Below, piece by piece: positions 46,701 to 53,988 of a stretch of DNA of 64,000 bases; positions within the stretch are counted from its first letter, which is position 1; every line of letters starts with the position of its first letter. This DNA comes from Pseudomonas cavernae (GTDB lineage: Bacteria; Pseudomonadota; Gammaproteobacteria; Pseudomonadales; Pseudomonadaceae). The stretch is taken from contig NZ_CP032419.1 of NCBI RefSeq assembly GCF_003595175.1, positions 2,914,001-2,978,000 on the forward strand, written 5' to 3'. The position numbers and the translations under genes are program-made. The notes beneath the pieces are model-generated. The model did no database searches. It was not told the DNA's origin and saw only the letters and a list, made by a program, of their open reading frames with translations.

Positions 46701-48182
46701 GACCATCGGCTGGATCTTACGGGCGAACTCCTCGAATACCAGATGCTGATACTGCATCTCGGTGCCGAACTTGGCGGCCTGGAATAGCCGCTCGCCGTTC
46801 CACTGCAGGGCGTCGATTCCCGCTTGCGTGGTGGGTACGGCCGCCACCTCGGTGAGGAGCCACTGGTTGAGGAAGGCGAGATCGTTGGAGGCAAGGATGA
46901 CATCTTTCGTCTGCTGGACCAGCCGGTTGTGCTCGGAGTGGAATACATGGTGCACGGCGGTCAGGGCGATGTTCTCGTTGACCCGGCCGTCGCCGGCGAC
47001 GAAGTGAGCATCGAGCAGTTCGTTGTCGTAGGTGCCGGCAGCTCCATCGTCGACACCTGCGACGCCATCAGCATCCGGGGCCAGGTCCGCACCGGCGCTG
47101 TTGCGCGGATTGGCGCTATGTGCGATGTCGTCGAGGAAGGCATGCCCGGTGCGCATCGCCTGGCTGGCATCGACCGGCGGCACGCCGCCTTCAAGCAGGG
47201 TGGTGCTGTTGATCACCAGTTGCGGATAACCATTGGCGCCGGGGATGAAGTTGCCGTAGGCGTCGGTGGCCAGCAGCGGCAGGTTGAGCGCGTCGAAATC
47301 GTCCAGCAGGATACCGAGGATGTTGGCGGCCTGGGCCTTCACGTCGCCCCAGGTGGCCATCCCGCCATTGGCTCCGGTGATCAGTTTGCCGGTGGCGACC
47401 GGATCACCCGCTGCGTTCAGCACATACTCGCGCAGGAACACCTGGTGCGAGGGATGTGAGGTGTAGGTCTGATTCTGATCGACGAAGGGGGTGGTCAGGT
47501 TGACGTTGCCCGTTACGTCGTCAGCCGTGTTCAGCACACCGTCCGCTCCCGGCAGCGTAACGACGCTGGCGCGGGTCAGCACCATGAAGTTCGGTGCGCC
47601 GGGCGCTGGGTTGAACAACGGGTCATCCGGTTGCAGCGGAATGAACACGGTGCCGTTGCCGCCCTTCTGCACCAGGTCGAGACCGTGGTCGAAGAACTGG
47701 CCAAAGAAGGTGAACCAGGCGTTGAAGCCCGCCGACAAGCCCTCGTCCGGTGCGGTGTTGGGGAGCGTCAGAGTCTGGCCTGCTGGTACGGGAGCCCCGG
47801 TGGTCCCATCTGCGTTCAGCTCATGTAGAACCCCGTTGACCAGGATGCCAAAGCCTGCATCGACGTAAGCCTGCACCGCCGCTGGGTTGGTAATGGTCTG
47901 GTCGACGATCAGGTTGCTGATGGTACGCGGCTGCGGGTCAAAGACCGTACCTGCGGGGTAGAAAGGATCCGGGGTCACCAGACTCGGGAAGAGGATATCG
48001 GCGGAACCGAAGCCGTCCTGCCCCTGAAGCAGGTTGTTGAACGATCCATCGACCGTGCGCAAACCAAAGGGGACCACTGAGTTCGGCAGCAGTTCGGAAA
48101 GGGGTGTCCCGGTGGCGTTCGCTTCGGCGATGAAGATTTGCTGAAGAATGAATTCCAGGTCGGATTTGATGAAATCGGCCAT
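37704..48182 (-). CDS. Giant RTX protein with two animal-type haem peroxidase modules (PepA-like)
   Basis: A 3492-residue protein, ATG at 48182 with GAGGG upstream. Module 1 (about 1-860): distal [12 protein letters not shown] (Asp165, His166), HSEHNRL (415-421), proximal YRLGHSM (His524; Leu replaces the usual Phe), and PERCAL-type calcium motifs GADGVLNTADD (212-222) and GLDGIQGNGDD (810-820). RTX block 880-1060 and an Ig-like domain about 1307-1415 follow. Module 2 (from 1443) repeats the scheme: Asp1624/His1625, GDDGQLGTADD (1671-1681), proximal His1985, then RTX and Ig-like parts. The C-terminal region has four 82-91-residue near-identical RTX repeats and ends VDQTDFNLAV, a T1SS-type tail. 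It faces away from the T1SS genes 0.7 kb upstream. The closest known relative is P. putida PP_2561 (PepA), also two-domain. Confidence 0.93.
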   Translation of the reverse strand: MADFIKSDLEFILQQIFIAEANATGTPLSELLPNSVVPFGLRTVDGSFNNLLQGQDGFGSADILFPSLVTPDPFYPAGTVFDPQPRTISNLIVDQTITNPAAVQAYVDAGFGILVNGVLHELNADGTTGAPVPAGQTLTLPNTAPDEGLSAGFNAWFTFFGQFFDHGLDLVQKGGNGTVFIPLQPDDPLFNPAPGAPNFMVLTRASVVTLPGADGVLNTADDVTGNVNLTTPFVDQNQTYTSHPSHQVFLREYVLNAAGDPVATGKLITGANGGMATWGDVKAQAANILGILLDDFDALNLPLLATDAYGNFIPGANGYPQLVINSTTLLEGGVPPVDASQAMRTGHAFLDDIAHSANPRNSAGADLAPDADGVAGVDDGAAGTYDNELLDAHFVAGDGRVNENIALTAVHHVFHSEHNRLVQQTKDVILASNDLAFLNQWLLTEVAAVPTTQAGIDALQWNGERLFQAAKFGTEMQYQHLVFEEFARKIQPMVDVFLAPEGFDTTIDPAIVAEFAHAVYRLGHSMLLETVDRLSPEFASSEIGLIEAFLNPLEFNPTGVDADIAAGALVRGLTRQQGNEIDEFVTEALRNNLLGLPLDLPALNIARGRDTGLPTLNEARAQFYAMTSDSQLKPYTSWVDLAQNLKNELSIVNFIAAYGTHSSITSETTLAGKRAAAFAIVFGTAGAPADSVAFLNGTGTWTGVETGLNLIDLWVGGLAEKIMPFGGMLGSTFSFVFETQMEALQNGDRFYYLSRLAGLNFLTEMENNSFAKLVMLNSNATHLPADIFSTPGFILEVDPTKQFTGLNEAGLDGIQGNGDDVAGADGLANNSDPLGGSALVPLVIRDNPATAGLDTNYLRYTGDQHVVLGGTNPGNLANPSGDDILIASEGDDTLWGDGGNDRLEGGDGNDNIEGGAGDDIITDMGGDDTLKGNAGDDVIHGGNGFNLILGGDGSDFIITGEDVSETFGGQGNDFILGAQMNLPTFGNEGDDWIEIGTSDGAGGDNFDPQEAGTILGHDVFITGGGFDEADGEGGDDIMVFSDGEDHFGGGGGFDWASYEADQLGVTADLLVNDLIEPPVAASNQGILDRFAQVEGLSGSAESDVLRGDDADAAEIGTGDAQDSTLNAAGIDRIIGLRDFLEQALGVVALPPNASFGSGNIILGGGGSDILEGRGGDDLIDGDKWLNVRIAVTGHAPTDGRPPITSVESLTELVPYMLSGEIKPSQLSIVREILTAPGNSFDTAMFSDVRANYDVDTVGGVTTVTHRLVDANGVVTPGDDGVDRLVNVERLQFADQSETLLGSVGANNDPTGALSISQIAGVLTASAAGVRDADNIDLLSNPTGTITGSPITFVWQVELVPASGVFTDIVALGGGNPATQLGNTFRVTPDLDGLAVRARIVYQDDTGVLEQVFSDSTVANFVAPPAAPAIPAESPVVSPGGGLHLIRADLQFILDQILISENHPDGNVLGSIANSRLPFGLRTVDGTFNNLVQGQTDFGAADQDFPQLLDQQFRNDQDGDTIDLNGPAPGGVLTNTNYASTTDVVDADPRIISNLIVDQTISNPVAVEAFVAAGLGTLDANGVLLDLNGVAIPAGQPLFIPNTAPDAGLSAGFNSWFTLFGQFFDHGLDLVNKGGNGVIFVPLQPDDPLFVPGGQTNFMLLTRATNTLVSAGDDGQLGTADDVHFQNNQTTPFVDQNQTYTSHSSHQVFLREYALDANGRPVATGQLLDGTDGGLPTWANVKAQALMLGIQLTDADVTNLPMLVTDAYGKFIPGANGFAQFVTGGNPAFVEGVAGGLAVPGNVVRTNHAFLDDIAHSANPRSSTTGALLTADADGVIGDDNDPTTYDNELLDRHFITGDGRGNENIGLTSVHHVFHSEHNRMVQHTKDVVIASNDVAFINQWLLTDITVLPTTPAEIAALNWNGERLFQAARFSTEMQYQHLVFEEFARKVQPQVDVFLGEGQGYDTTINPAIVAEFAHVVYRFGHSMLTETVDRLDPNFVSSDIGLIQAFLNPVAFNNDGALTADQAAGAIVRGMTRQTANEIDEFVTEALRNNLLGLPLDLPTINLMRGRDTGVPSLNEARKEFYAATGDSQLKPYESWVDLAMNLKHESSVINFIAAYGRHAELLATDVDTLAEKRAIATALVLGGSAVINAGGVGGVERTFVADNADRIAFLNSTGSYANVTLPGTDGDLGTADDIRNVSITGLDDIDLWVGGLAERQMPFGGLLGSTFNFVFENQMEKLQNGDRFYYLERTAGLNFLTELENNSFAKLIMANTDVTRLPGDVFSTPGFILEVDQSKQFNADVVLPGADGILGDDPTTPVNEGLDDIVAPNADPLGGSLFTPLVIRDNPATAGADTNYLRYTGEDHVVLGGTNPGNLANPSGNDIIIASIGDDTLYGDAGNDRLEGGDGNDMILGGAGDDIITDKGGDDNLQGGDGNDAIHGGNGIDLILGGFGNDFILNGADEGEAFGGTGNDFIFGVKPVEMLFGNEGDDWIEHGMADGSAGENFDTRGLDSIIGHDVFIGDSVADRMMGEGGDDIMVGNGGTVDRYIGASGFDWAVFKDDPDGATVDLRLRAFDETPVPPSNGAVLARYESVEGLSGSAFSDILQGDDADAAAIAASGFTGSVLTNIGLINGLQAFLDQRIGAPVTSFSAGNLILGGNGSDLIQGNGGDDLIDGDQWLNVRISVRANADGTGAEIRSANSMTELQADIFAGTINPGQLVIVREILAGNGGFNFDTAVFSDVRANYVISLPDANGVITVTHQFLDGDGNLVLGADGTDRLTNIERLQFNDLSEVLVGGLNAEPLGTVRIDDPTPAVGQLLTVSAANVVDADNTATGGVITGPIAFFWQADVRGDGVFEDIIVATGLGDVHAEGATFRVTEDLNGLVLRVKAVYQDAKGVIETVFSAPTAATTPLGTGTVNALPVGTVLISDTSPTEGQLLTASNAFTDADGLPAGFSYEWQMGSGAIFTPIATGPTFTPTQAQVGQQLRVVATFTDNAGNLEQVFSAPTTVVGDLIIGTAGNETLIGTAFDDNIQGLGGDDIIIGGAGADTMAGGDGNDAYAVTDLGDVVIELPGEGTDSLWTSLASYTLGANVEHLYFEGSGNFAGVGNALANKIVGGAGNDIIIGGDGADTMTGGAGNDAYAVTDLGDVVAEGEGLGTDSVWTSLASYMLGANVEHLYFEGSGNFEGIGNGLSNRIVGWAGNDTLNSGAGHDIIIGGGGADTMFGGDGNDAYAVTDLGDVVAEGEGLGTDSVWTSLASYMLGANVEHLYFEGSGNFEGIGNGLSNRIVGWAGNDTLNGGAGHDIIIGGGGADTMFGGDGNDAYAVTDLGDVVAEGEGLGTDSVWTSLASYTLGVNVEHLYFEGSGNFVGTGNELGNTIGGGAGNDTLTGGAGDDVLNGGLGNDTFVFAAAGFGNDTIQSFFDTNPNGGQDLLNIAGLGINSATFAANVSITADGADTVVGIGVDSIRLVGVSSAAVDQTDFNLAV
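38034..39030 (-). repeat. Tandem 246/273-bp coding repeats in the larger peroxidase gene
   Basis: Four consecutive units each encode the same block (DGNDAYAVTDLGDVV, then WTSLASY, NVEHLYFEGSGNF). A shared landmark (CTACCCTCGAAATACAG on the plus strand) recurs at 38071, 38344, 38617 and 38863, giving spacings of 273, 273 and 246 bp. The middle copies are almost identical at DNA level. Confidence 0.9.
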
Positions 48183-48881
48183 TTTGTTTTCCCTCTATTT
48201 GGCTAAAACACGGTATGACAAGGCCCCTGCCGCGCCAGCGAAGGCGCGACCTGGTGAAAATTCCTGGGTTGAGTGTCCGGGGCTGAATGAGGGGCTAAAA
48301 ACGAAGGCGAAAACATCCACTCCGCACGCCATTGTTGGCGCGCGACTTCGCACGTTTATCGTTTTCTCCCCTCGCTGCGCTGGACAGCTCAGCGGGGTGG
48401 CTCAGACTTCAGGTGGCCCGTGAAAATGGGACGTGAAGAGGAACTTCTTTGAAGCCCCCCCCACCTGCTGAGAAGACAAGGAGCTGAACATGGTGCTCTC
48501 CCTCGTGGGACGTTGACCTCAGTTGCCGCCCCAAGCTAAGGGGTGGCTCACAGTGACAACCGTTGCCCTAGTGAGACTAAAGTCCGGCCAGAAAGAAGTG
48601 TCAAGATAGTGCCGATTAAGGCGACAAACGGAAAATCGAGTTTATATAGTTGTTTTTAATGTAGTTTTTATATCGACATAAATGCTCTAACACGAAAATA
48701 CCGACCAAAGCGTTTCGCTAACGTAACAATCCTCACCTACGCTGCAGCCTTAGGCAGCCAGGAAACGCATTCAGGAAGAAATGCTTGCCTGGACACTGGA
48801 ACCCGCGCCTGACAGCAGCTTGCTGAACAGTTCTCGTCTCCGGTTATGCCGTCCGTGATTCCCTGAACTCAACAGAGATGG
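48183..48881. other. 699-bp divergent control region between the larger peroxidase gene and the T1SS operon
   Basis: No gene is seen. It holds the long peroxidase leader (with an eight-C run at 48455-48462), the promoter at 48576-48604 and, beyond it, an AT-rich stretch (48640-48720) that probably contains the T1SS promoter, which I could not place exactly. Confidence 0.6.
48576..48604 (-). promoter_or_regulatory. Putative sigma-70 promoter of the larger RTX peroxidase gene
   Basis: On the minus strand: TTGACA (48604-48599), a 17-base spacer, TTTAGT (48581-48576), about 390 bases before the start codon. It is identical in both hexamers and spacing to the promoter at 20456-20484, and an AATCG five-mer lies at the same distance upstream in both. 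Confidence 0.65.
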
Positions 48882-50627
48882 ATGACCACAATGGACAAGC
48901 AGTCGACCACCCGGTCCGAGCTGGCAGATGTACTGTTCCGCCTGCGTCGTACCTTCTATTCGCTGGGGGCCTTCAGCGGTGTAATCAACCTGTTGATGCT
49001 GACGCCAGCGGTGTACATGTTGCAGGTGTACGACCGCGCGCTGGTCAGCAGTAATGTCACCACCTTAACGATGCTGACCATCCTGGTGATGGGGCTGTTC
49101 ATGTTGATGGCGCTGCTGGAGATCGTCCGCACCAAGGTGCTGATCCGGGTAGGCAATCGGCTCGACATGGACCTCAACCGGCGGATCTTCACCGCCGCGT
49201 TCGAACGCAATCTCAGCCGCTCTGGCGGCAACCCGGCACAAGCGCTGCAGGACCTGGCCCAAGTGCGTCAGTTCCTTACCGGCACGGGTCTATTCGCGTT
49301 CTTCGACGCGCCCTGGACGCCCATCTACCTGCTGGTCGCCTACCTGATTCACCCCCTGCTCGGGCTGATAACCCTGATCGGTTCTCTGATTCTGGTCGCC
49401 CTGGCTTACCTGACCGAGGCCGCCACGAAAAAGCCGCTGGCCGAGGCCAACCAGGCTTCTCAGGCGTCTGGCACCTACGCCAACAACAATCTGCGCAACG
49501 CCGAAGTGATCGAGGCCATGGGCATGCTGCCGGCAATCAGCGGCCGCTGGTTCAAAAGCCATCTGCGCATTCTGGAAATGCAAACCCTGGCCTCCGACCG
49601 GGCTGCCTATATCAGTGGCGTCGGGCGCTTCGTGCGGATCACCCTGCAATCGCTGATTCTCGGCGCCGGCGCCCTGCTGGCGATCAAGGGGGAAATCACG
49701 CCCGGGATGATGATTGCCTGCTCGATCCTCACCGGCCGCGCGCTGGGACCGGTCGAGCAGGTGATCGGCGCCTGGAAACAGTTGCTTGGCTGCCGTTCGG
49801 CCTGGGGTCGACTGAATGAAATGCTGCACGACTATCCCATTCGCCCACCGAGCATGTCGCTGGAGCGCCCTTTGGGCATGCTGTCGGTAGAGAATGCCTA
49901 TGCCGGGGCTCCGGGGACCAACACCACGATCATCCGCGGGGTAACCCTCAACCTCGCGCCCGGGGAGAGCCTCGGCGTGATTGGCCCTTCGGCCTCGGGC
50001 AAGTCCACCCTCGCCCGCTTGCTGGTCGGCGTTTGGCCGACCCAGGCCGGCAAGGTGCGCCTCGACGGCGCCGACGTGTTCACCTGGAACAAGGCCGAAC
50101 TCGGCCCCTGGCTCGGCTATCTGCCGCAGGATGTCGAGCTGTTCGAAGGCAGCATCGCCGAGAACATTGCCCGCTTCGGTGAGATCGACAGCGAGGCGGT
50201 GATCCAGGCGGCCAGGTCCGCTGGCGTTCACGAAATGATCCTGCACTTCCCTCAAGGCTATGACACCCGGCTGGGCGTCGACGGTAGCCCGCTGTCCGGC
50301 GGTCAGAAACAACGCATCGCGCTGGCCCGTGCGCTGTATGGCGAACCGGCGCTGGTGATACTCGACGAACCGAATGCCAACCTCGACGACGTCGGCGAAA
50401 AAGCCCTGGTCGATGCGCTAGCCGCACTCAAGCACCGTGGCGCCACCACCATCCTTATTTCCCATCGTCCCACCGTGCTGGGCATGGTCGACAAGGTGCT
50501 GATGCTGCGCGATGGCTGCACGCAGATGTTCGGCGCCCGCGAGGAGGTGTTCTCGGCCCTCCGCCAAGCCAATGTGATCTCTCCCGGAAGCCCGCCACCG
50601 CTGGCCTCCGTCAAAGTGCGGGAGTAA
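48882..50627 (+). CDS. Type I secretion ABC transporter, permease/ATPase (AprD/PrtD-like)
   Basis: A 581-residue half-transporter of the PrtD/HasD type, without a C39 peptidase domain. Membrane domain about 25-310 with six predicted helices. ATPase domain: Walker A GPSASGKST (368-376), Q-loop LPQDVELF (414-421), signature LSGGQ (471-475), Walker B LVILDEP (491-497) and the switch His in LISHRPT. The start at 48882 is one of three close ATGs; none has a strong ribosome site. First gene of a three-gene operon facing away from the larger RTX peroxidase, which it very likely exports together with the smaller one. Confidence 0.93.
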   Translation: MTTMDKQSTTRSELADVLFRLRRTFYSLGAFSGVINLLMLTPAVYMLQVYDRALVSSNVTTLTMLTILVMGLFMLMALLEIVRTKVLIRVGNRLDMDLNRRIFTAAFERNLSRSGGNPAQALQDLAQVRQFLTGTGLFAFFDAPWTPIYLLVAYLIHPLLGLITLIGSLILVALAYLTEAATKKPLAEANQASQASGTYANNNLRNAEVIEAMGMLPAISGRWFKSHLRILEMQTLASDRAAYISGVGRFVRITLQSLILGAGALLAIKGEITPGMMIACSILTGRALGPVEQVIGAWKQLLGCRSAWGRLNEMLHDYPIRPPSMSLERPLGMLSVENAYAGAPGTNTTIIRGVTLNLAPGESLGVIGPSASGKSTLARLLVGVWPTQAGKVRLDGADVFTWNKAELGPWLGYLPQDVELFEGSIAENIARFGEIDSEAVIQAARSAGVHEMILHFPQGYDTRLGVDGSPLSGGQKQRIALARALYGEPALVILDEPNANLDDVGEKALVDALAALKHRGATTILISHRPTVLGMVDKVLMLRDGCTQMFGAREEVFSALRQANVISPGSPPPLASVKVRE

Positions 50628-50633
50628 CCGGTC

Positions 50634-51974
50634 ATGCCAAACATCGAACGCAACGACTTGATCCTCGTCAGCCCGCAAACAGTTGTGGACATCGACGACC
50701 GCAAACCCGCGCGCTGGGGCATCTGGCTGGTCATAGCCGGCTTCGGCGGCTTTCTCCTGTGGTCCTGGCTTGCCCCCTTGGATGCGGGCGTAGTGGCCAG
50801 CGGTACCGTCAAGGTGACCAGCAATCGCAAGACCATCCAGCACCTGACGGGCGGGACCGTTGAATCCATTCTGGTGCGCGAAGGCGATGTGGTGAAGAAA
50901 GGCCAGGAACTGGTGCGTCTGGACTCGACCCGGGCGCTGGCCGAGCGGGGCGTGATCGGCGCTCAATACATCGTCAGCAAGACCGTGGAGAACCGGCTGG
51001 AAGCCGAGCGCGACGGGCGCGCCGAAGTAACGTTCGACCCCGAGCTGCTCGCCCGCTTCAAGGACGACCCGCGCCTGCGGGATGCCATCGACCTGCAGGA
51101 ACGCTTGTTCGCCACCCGCCGCGCTGGCCTCGCCGGGGAAGTCAGTATCTTGCTGGAATCCCAGTCCGCTGCGGAGGTGCAGGTCAAGGGCCTGCAACAA
51201 GTCTACGGAGCCCGCGCCTCGCAACTGAAATTCCTCCACCAGGAACTCGACGGCACCCGCACCCTCGCCGCCGAAGGCTATATCCCGCGCAACCGCATGC
51301 TCGAACTGGAGCGCAACGCCGCCGAACTGAACGCCGGCCAGGCCGAGAACATCAACAACATCGCCCGTGTGCGCAGCCAGGTCACCGAGCTGAAGCTGCG
51401 CATCCTCCAGCGCCAACACGATTACCTCAAGGAAGTGGAATCGCAGCTGACCGAGGTGCAGAAGGAAAGCACCAGCCTGGCCGACCGCCTGCGTGCGCTG
51501 GACTATGAAGTGACCCACACCTCGATCCGTTCGCCAATCGGCGGCATGGTGCAGGGACTCGGCATCGCCACCATCGGTGGGGTGATCCAACCCGGCTTCA
51601 AGATCATGGACATAGTGCCGGCCGACGAGCCATTGCAAGTCGATGCGATGATCCCGGTGCAGGCCATCGACAAGATGGTGCCCAGCCTGCCGGTGGACAT
51701 CGCCTTCCCCGCCTTCAACCATGCCCAGACCCCGAATATTCCGGGACGGGTGCTGACGGTCTCCGCCGACCGCCTGGTTGATGAGGAAAGCAAGCAGCCC
51801 TTCTACTTGGCGCAAATTGAAGTGACAGCGCAGGGCATGGACATGCTCGGCGCCAACCGAATCCGCCCGGGGATGCCGGCCACCGTGACGATCAAGACCG
51901 GCGAACGCAACCTGCTGAGCTACCTGTTCAAGCCGTTGCTGGACCGCATCGATAGTGCATTCAAGGAGCAATGA
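50634..51974 (+). CDS. HlyD/PrtE-family type I secretion adaptor
   Basis: A 446-residue membrane-fusion protein. Short cytoplasmic N-terminus, one helix at about 26-46 (WLVIAGFGGFLLWSWLAPL), the first lipoyl half-motif VASGTVKVTSNRKTIQHLTGG, a long periplasmic coiled-coil hairpin (about 110-290), the second half-motif VTHTSIRSPIGGMVQGL, and a beta-barrel domain to the C-terminus. It joins the ABC transporter to the outer-membrane channel. It starts six bases after the ATPase gene stop. Confidence 0.93.
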   Translation: MPNIERNDLILVSPQTVVDIDDRKPARWGIWLVIAGFGGFLLWSWLAPLDAGVVASGTVKVTSNRKTIQHLTGGTVESILVREGDVVKKGQELVRLDSTRALAERGVIGAQYIVSKTVENRLEAERDGRAEVTFDPELLARFKDDPRLRDAIDLQERLFATRRAGLAGEVSILLESQSAAEVQVKGLQQVYGARASQLKFLHQELDGTRTLAAEGYIPRNRMLELERNAAELNAGQAENINNIARVRSQVTELKLRILQRQHDYLKEVESQLTEVQKESTSLADRLRALDYEVTHTSIRSPIGGMVQGLGIATIGGVIQPGFKIMDIVPADEPLQVDAMIPVQAIDKMVPSLPVDIAFPAFNHAQTPNIPGRVLTVSADRLVDEESKQPFYLAQIEVTAQGMDMLGANRIRPGMPATVTIKTGERNLLSYLFKPLLDRIDSAFKEQ

Positions 51975-51975
51975 A

Positions 51976-53301
51976 ATGGATCGACGTTGCTGGCTGGCCG
52001 GCCTGACTGCAATAGCCTTTCCCGCGTCAGCCATGGATCTCAAGGAAGCCTGGGACTTGCTGCAATACCAAGGCCCGATCTACCAGGCGGCCATCCATGA
52101 AAAAGAAGCCGGGTTGGAAAACCGTGCACTCGGCAAAGCCGGTCTGCTGCCGCAGATCAACGCCACTGCGTACCAAAACAAGGTCAACGGCACGCAAGAC
52201 AGAGGTGCTGGCGACGAGGACCTCGACTACGACGCCAAGGGCGCCGCCGTCCGCCTGCGTCAACCGCTGTTCAACAAACTAAAAATGGCTGATTACCGCC
52301 AGGGCAAGCAGCGCGCCGACTACAGCGTGGCGGTGTTCGACGCCAAGAGCCAGGACGCCGCCGTCAGCCTTTCCGGGCGCTATTTCGACGTGCTGCTGGC
52401 GCGCGAGACCATCGCGCTGGCCAAAAGTAAGTTGAAGGCTTTCGAGGAACAGCTAGCCTCGGCCAAGCGCCGCTATGAGCTCGGTGAAGGCACGGTGACT
52501 GACGTCGACGAAGCCACCGCCCGGCGCGACCTGGCCCAGGCCGAACTGATCGAGGCCGAGGACAGCCTGCTGGTGGCGCGGCGCTTGCTGCAGGAATATC
52601 TCGGCGAAGTCCCCGATACGTTGGCGAGCCTGCGCACCAGCTTCCCCACTCCGCCGCTGGAGCCCGGCAACCTGCAGGACTGGCTGGTCAAGGCCCGGAC
52701 TGACAACCCTATCATCCATGCCCGCCGCTACAGCCACGCAGTGGCCGAGGAAGATGTGAACAAGGCCAAAGCCGGCCATTGGCCGACCCTGGACTTTGTC
52801 GCCGGCTACACCTCAGGAAAGAGCGAAACCCTTTCCACCCTGGATCAGCGCAACAATTACGGCTCCGTAGGTCTGGAAGTGAACGTCCCGATCTACAGCG
52901 GCGGTTATGTCAGCGCCCAGTCCCGTCAGGCGGTCGCCAACCGGGACAAGGCCCAGGAAGAGCTGAACGCTTCGCGCGAAGAAGTGATTTCCGGTACCAC
53001 CCGCGAGTTTCGTGGGGTGCAGAGCGGTGCCACACGCATCCGCGCACTGGAAAAAGCCGTCACCTCCGGCGAACGCTCGCTCGATTCGACGAAGAAGGGT
53101 TTCCTCGCCGGCACCAGCACCAACGTCGACATCCTCAATGCCGAGGAATTGCTGTACACCGCCCGGCGCGACTTGTTCGAGGCCAAGTTGCGCTACCTGA
53201 CCTCGCGTCTGCGCCTGGCCGCCGCCGTCGGCGCCCTGGGTGATGACGATATCGACCAGGCCAATGCCTACCTGGGGCCGGAACTGGCGGTCTCGGAATA
53301 A
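51976..53301 (+). CDS. TolC/PrtF-family outer-membrane channel of the T1SS
   Basis: A 441-residue protein. An ATG at 51976 follows AAGGAG (51963-51968) and the HlyD stop by one base; the frame is open seven codons further upstream but lacks a ribosome site. Signal peptide MDRRCWLAGLTAIAFPASA, then the mature start MDLKEAWDLL. Two TolC-type repeats, each with long helices (ALAKSKLKAFEEQLASAKRRYELG; EELNASREEVISGT), and strands around LRQPLFN and VGLEVNVPIYSGG. It forms the exit duct for the RTX peroxidases. Confidence 0.92.
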   Translation: MDRRCWLAGLTAIAFPASAMDLKEAWDLLQYQGPIYQAAIHEKEAGLENRALGKAGLLPQINATAYQNKVNGTQDRGAGDEDLDYDAKGAAVRLRQPLFNKLKMADYRQGKQRADYSVAVFDAKSQDAAVSLSGRYFDVLLARETIALAKSKLKAFEEQLASAKRRYELGEGTVTDVDEATARRDLAQAELIEAEDSLLVARRLLQEYLGEVPDTLASLRTSFPTPPLEPGNLQDWLVKARTDNPIIHARRYSHAVAEEDVNKAKAGHWPTLDFVAGYTSGKSETLSTLDQRNNYGSVGLEVNVPIYSGGYVSAQSRQAVANRDKAQEELNASREEVISGTTREFRGVQSGATRIRALEKAVTSGERSLDSTKKGFLAGTSTNVDILNAEELLYTARRDLFEAKLRYLTSRLRLAAAVGALGDDDIDQANAYLGPELAVSE

Positions 53302-53331
53302 TCCCCACTCCCCGCTCCCCCACCAAGGCTA

Positions 53332-53367
53332 TGCCCCAGTTACGTGTTGCATGGGGCAGTGCTTTTT
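53332..53367 (+). terminator. Probable terminator of the T1SS operon
   Basis: TGCCCCA (53332-53338) pairs with TGGGGCA (53352-53358) around a 13-base loop and is followed by GTGCTTTTT. The loop is long, so strength is uncertain. Confidence 0.45.
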
Positions 53368-53440
53368 GTAGGAGCGGATTTATCCGCGAACCCGAGATAA
53401 AGGCGGTGCCAAGCCTTTCGCGAATGAATTCGCTCCTACA
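53367..53440. repeat. REP-like palindrome, second copy
   Basis: TGTAGGAGCGGATTTATCCG at the left, and CGCGAATGAATTCGCTCCTA in inverted orientation at the right. Same family as 5351-5419. The gap 53302-53665 holds only this and the hairpin before it. Confidence 0.8.
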
Positions 53441-53665
53441 GGTTCGGAATGGGCTGATAGCCCGCCGGGCAGAGGATGCTGCGCCCAGGATTGCATCCGG
53501 GATATACGACATCTCCAACACCTAACTGGGACATAGCCAAGCCCACAACCAGCGCCTGCGGCGGACTGACAGCACGCGACGCAGGGCGTATGGTGAAGAC
53601 TCCATCGACACAAGGAACGCCGGCAGCGGCTGATCGTAGCCGCCAGCGATTCATGGAGAATGACT

Positions 53666-53833
53666 ATGCCCTGGTACGCCTGGTTGATCCTGATCCTCGC
53701 TCTCGGCTCCATCGTCGGCGGCCTGCTGGTGCTGCGCGATACGGCCAAGAAACTGCCGCTGACCGAGGAACAGCTCAAACGCATTCACGAGCGCAACATC
53801 GAGCAGGACGCCAAAGACGCAGAGGATCGTTGA
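53666..53833 (+). CDS. DUF2897-family small membrane protein
   Basis: A 55-residue protein: MPWYAWLILILALGSIVGGL begins one membrane helix, then LLVLRDTAKKLPLTEEQLKR and a charged tail (RIHERNIEQDAKDAEDR). GGAG at 53655-53658 precedes the ATG by seven bases. This matches the short DUF2897 proteins common in Pseudomonas, which have one N-terminal helix and a cytoplasmic amphipathic tail. A longer overlapping frame exists but has no membrane helix or family likeness. Function unknown. Confidence 0.8.
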   Translation: MPWYAWLILILALGSIVGGLLVLRDTAKKLPLTEEQLKRIHERNIEQDAKDAEDR

Positions 53834-53933
53834 GTTTCTGCCTGCTTCAATCCGCTGTGACAGAGCGGAGGGTGATGCCGTAAAGCGCGAAGATCGCTTA
53901 CCAGCGGCCATCGTGGCGCAGGGCATGCAGAAT

Positions 53934-53988
53934 CGTAGGGCGGGTTAGCCGAAGGCGTAACCCACCGCCCCTACGGACACTAGTGTCC
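53934..53988. repeat. Palindromic intergenic repeat (GGGTTAGCC/GGCGTAACCC family)
   Basis: CGTAGGGCGGGTTAGCC faces GGCGTAACCCACCGCCCCTACG, followed by the 14-bp palindrome GGACACTAGTGTCC (53975-53988). The same family of repeat, next to it, has been split by the IS21-like element. Confidence 0.7.

Noticed and set aside
48455..48462. Eight-C run in the leader of the larger peroxidase gene as a third switch tract
   Set aside because: Shorter than the two G10 tracts, non-coding, and not placed between promoter elements.
53476..53883. A 135-codon plus-strand frame over the DUF2897 gene
   Set aside because: The shorter frame at 53666-53833 has a ribosome site, a membrane helix and family likeness; the longer one has none.
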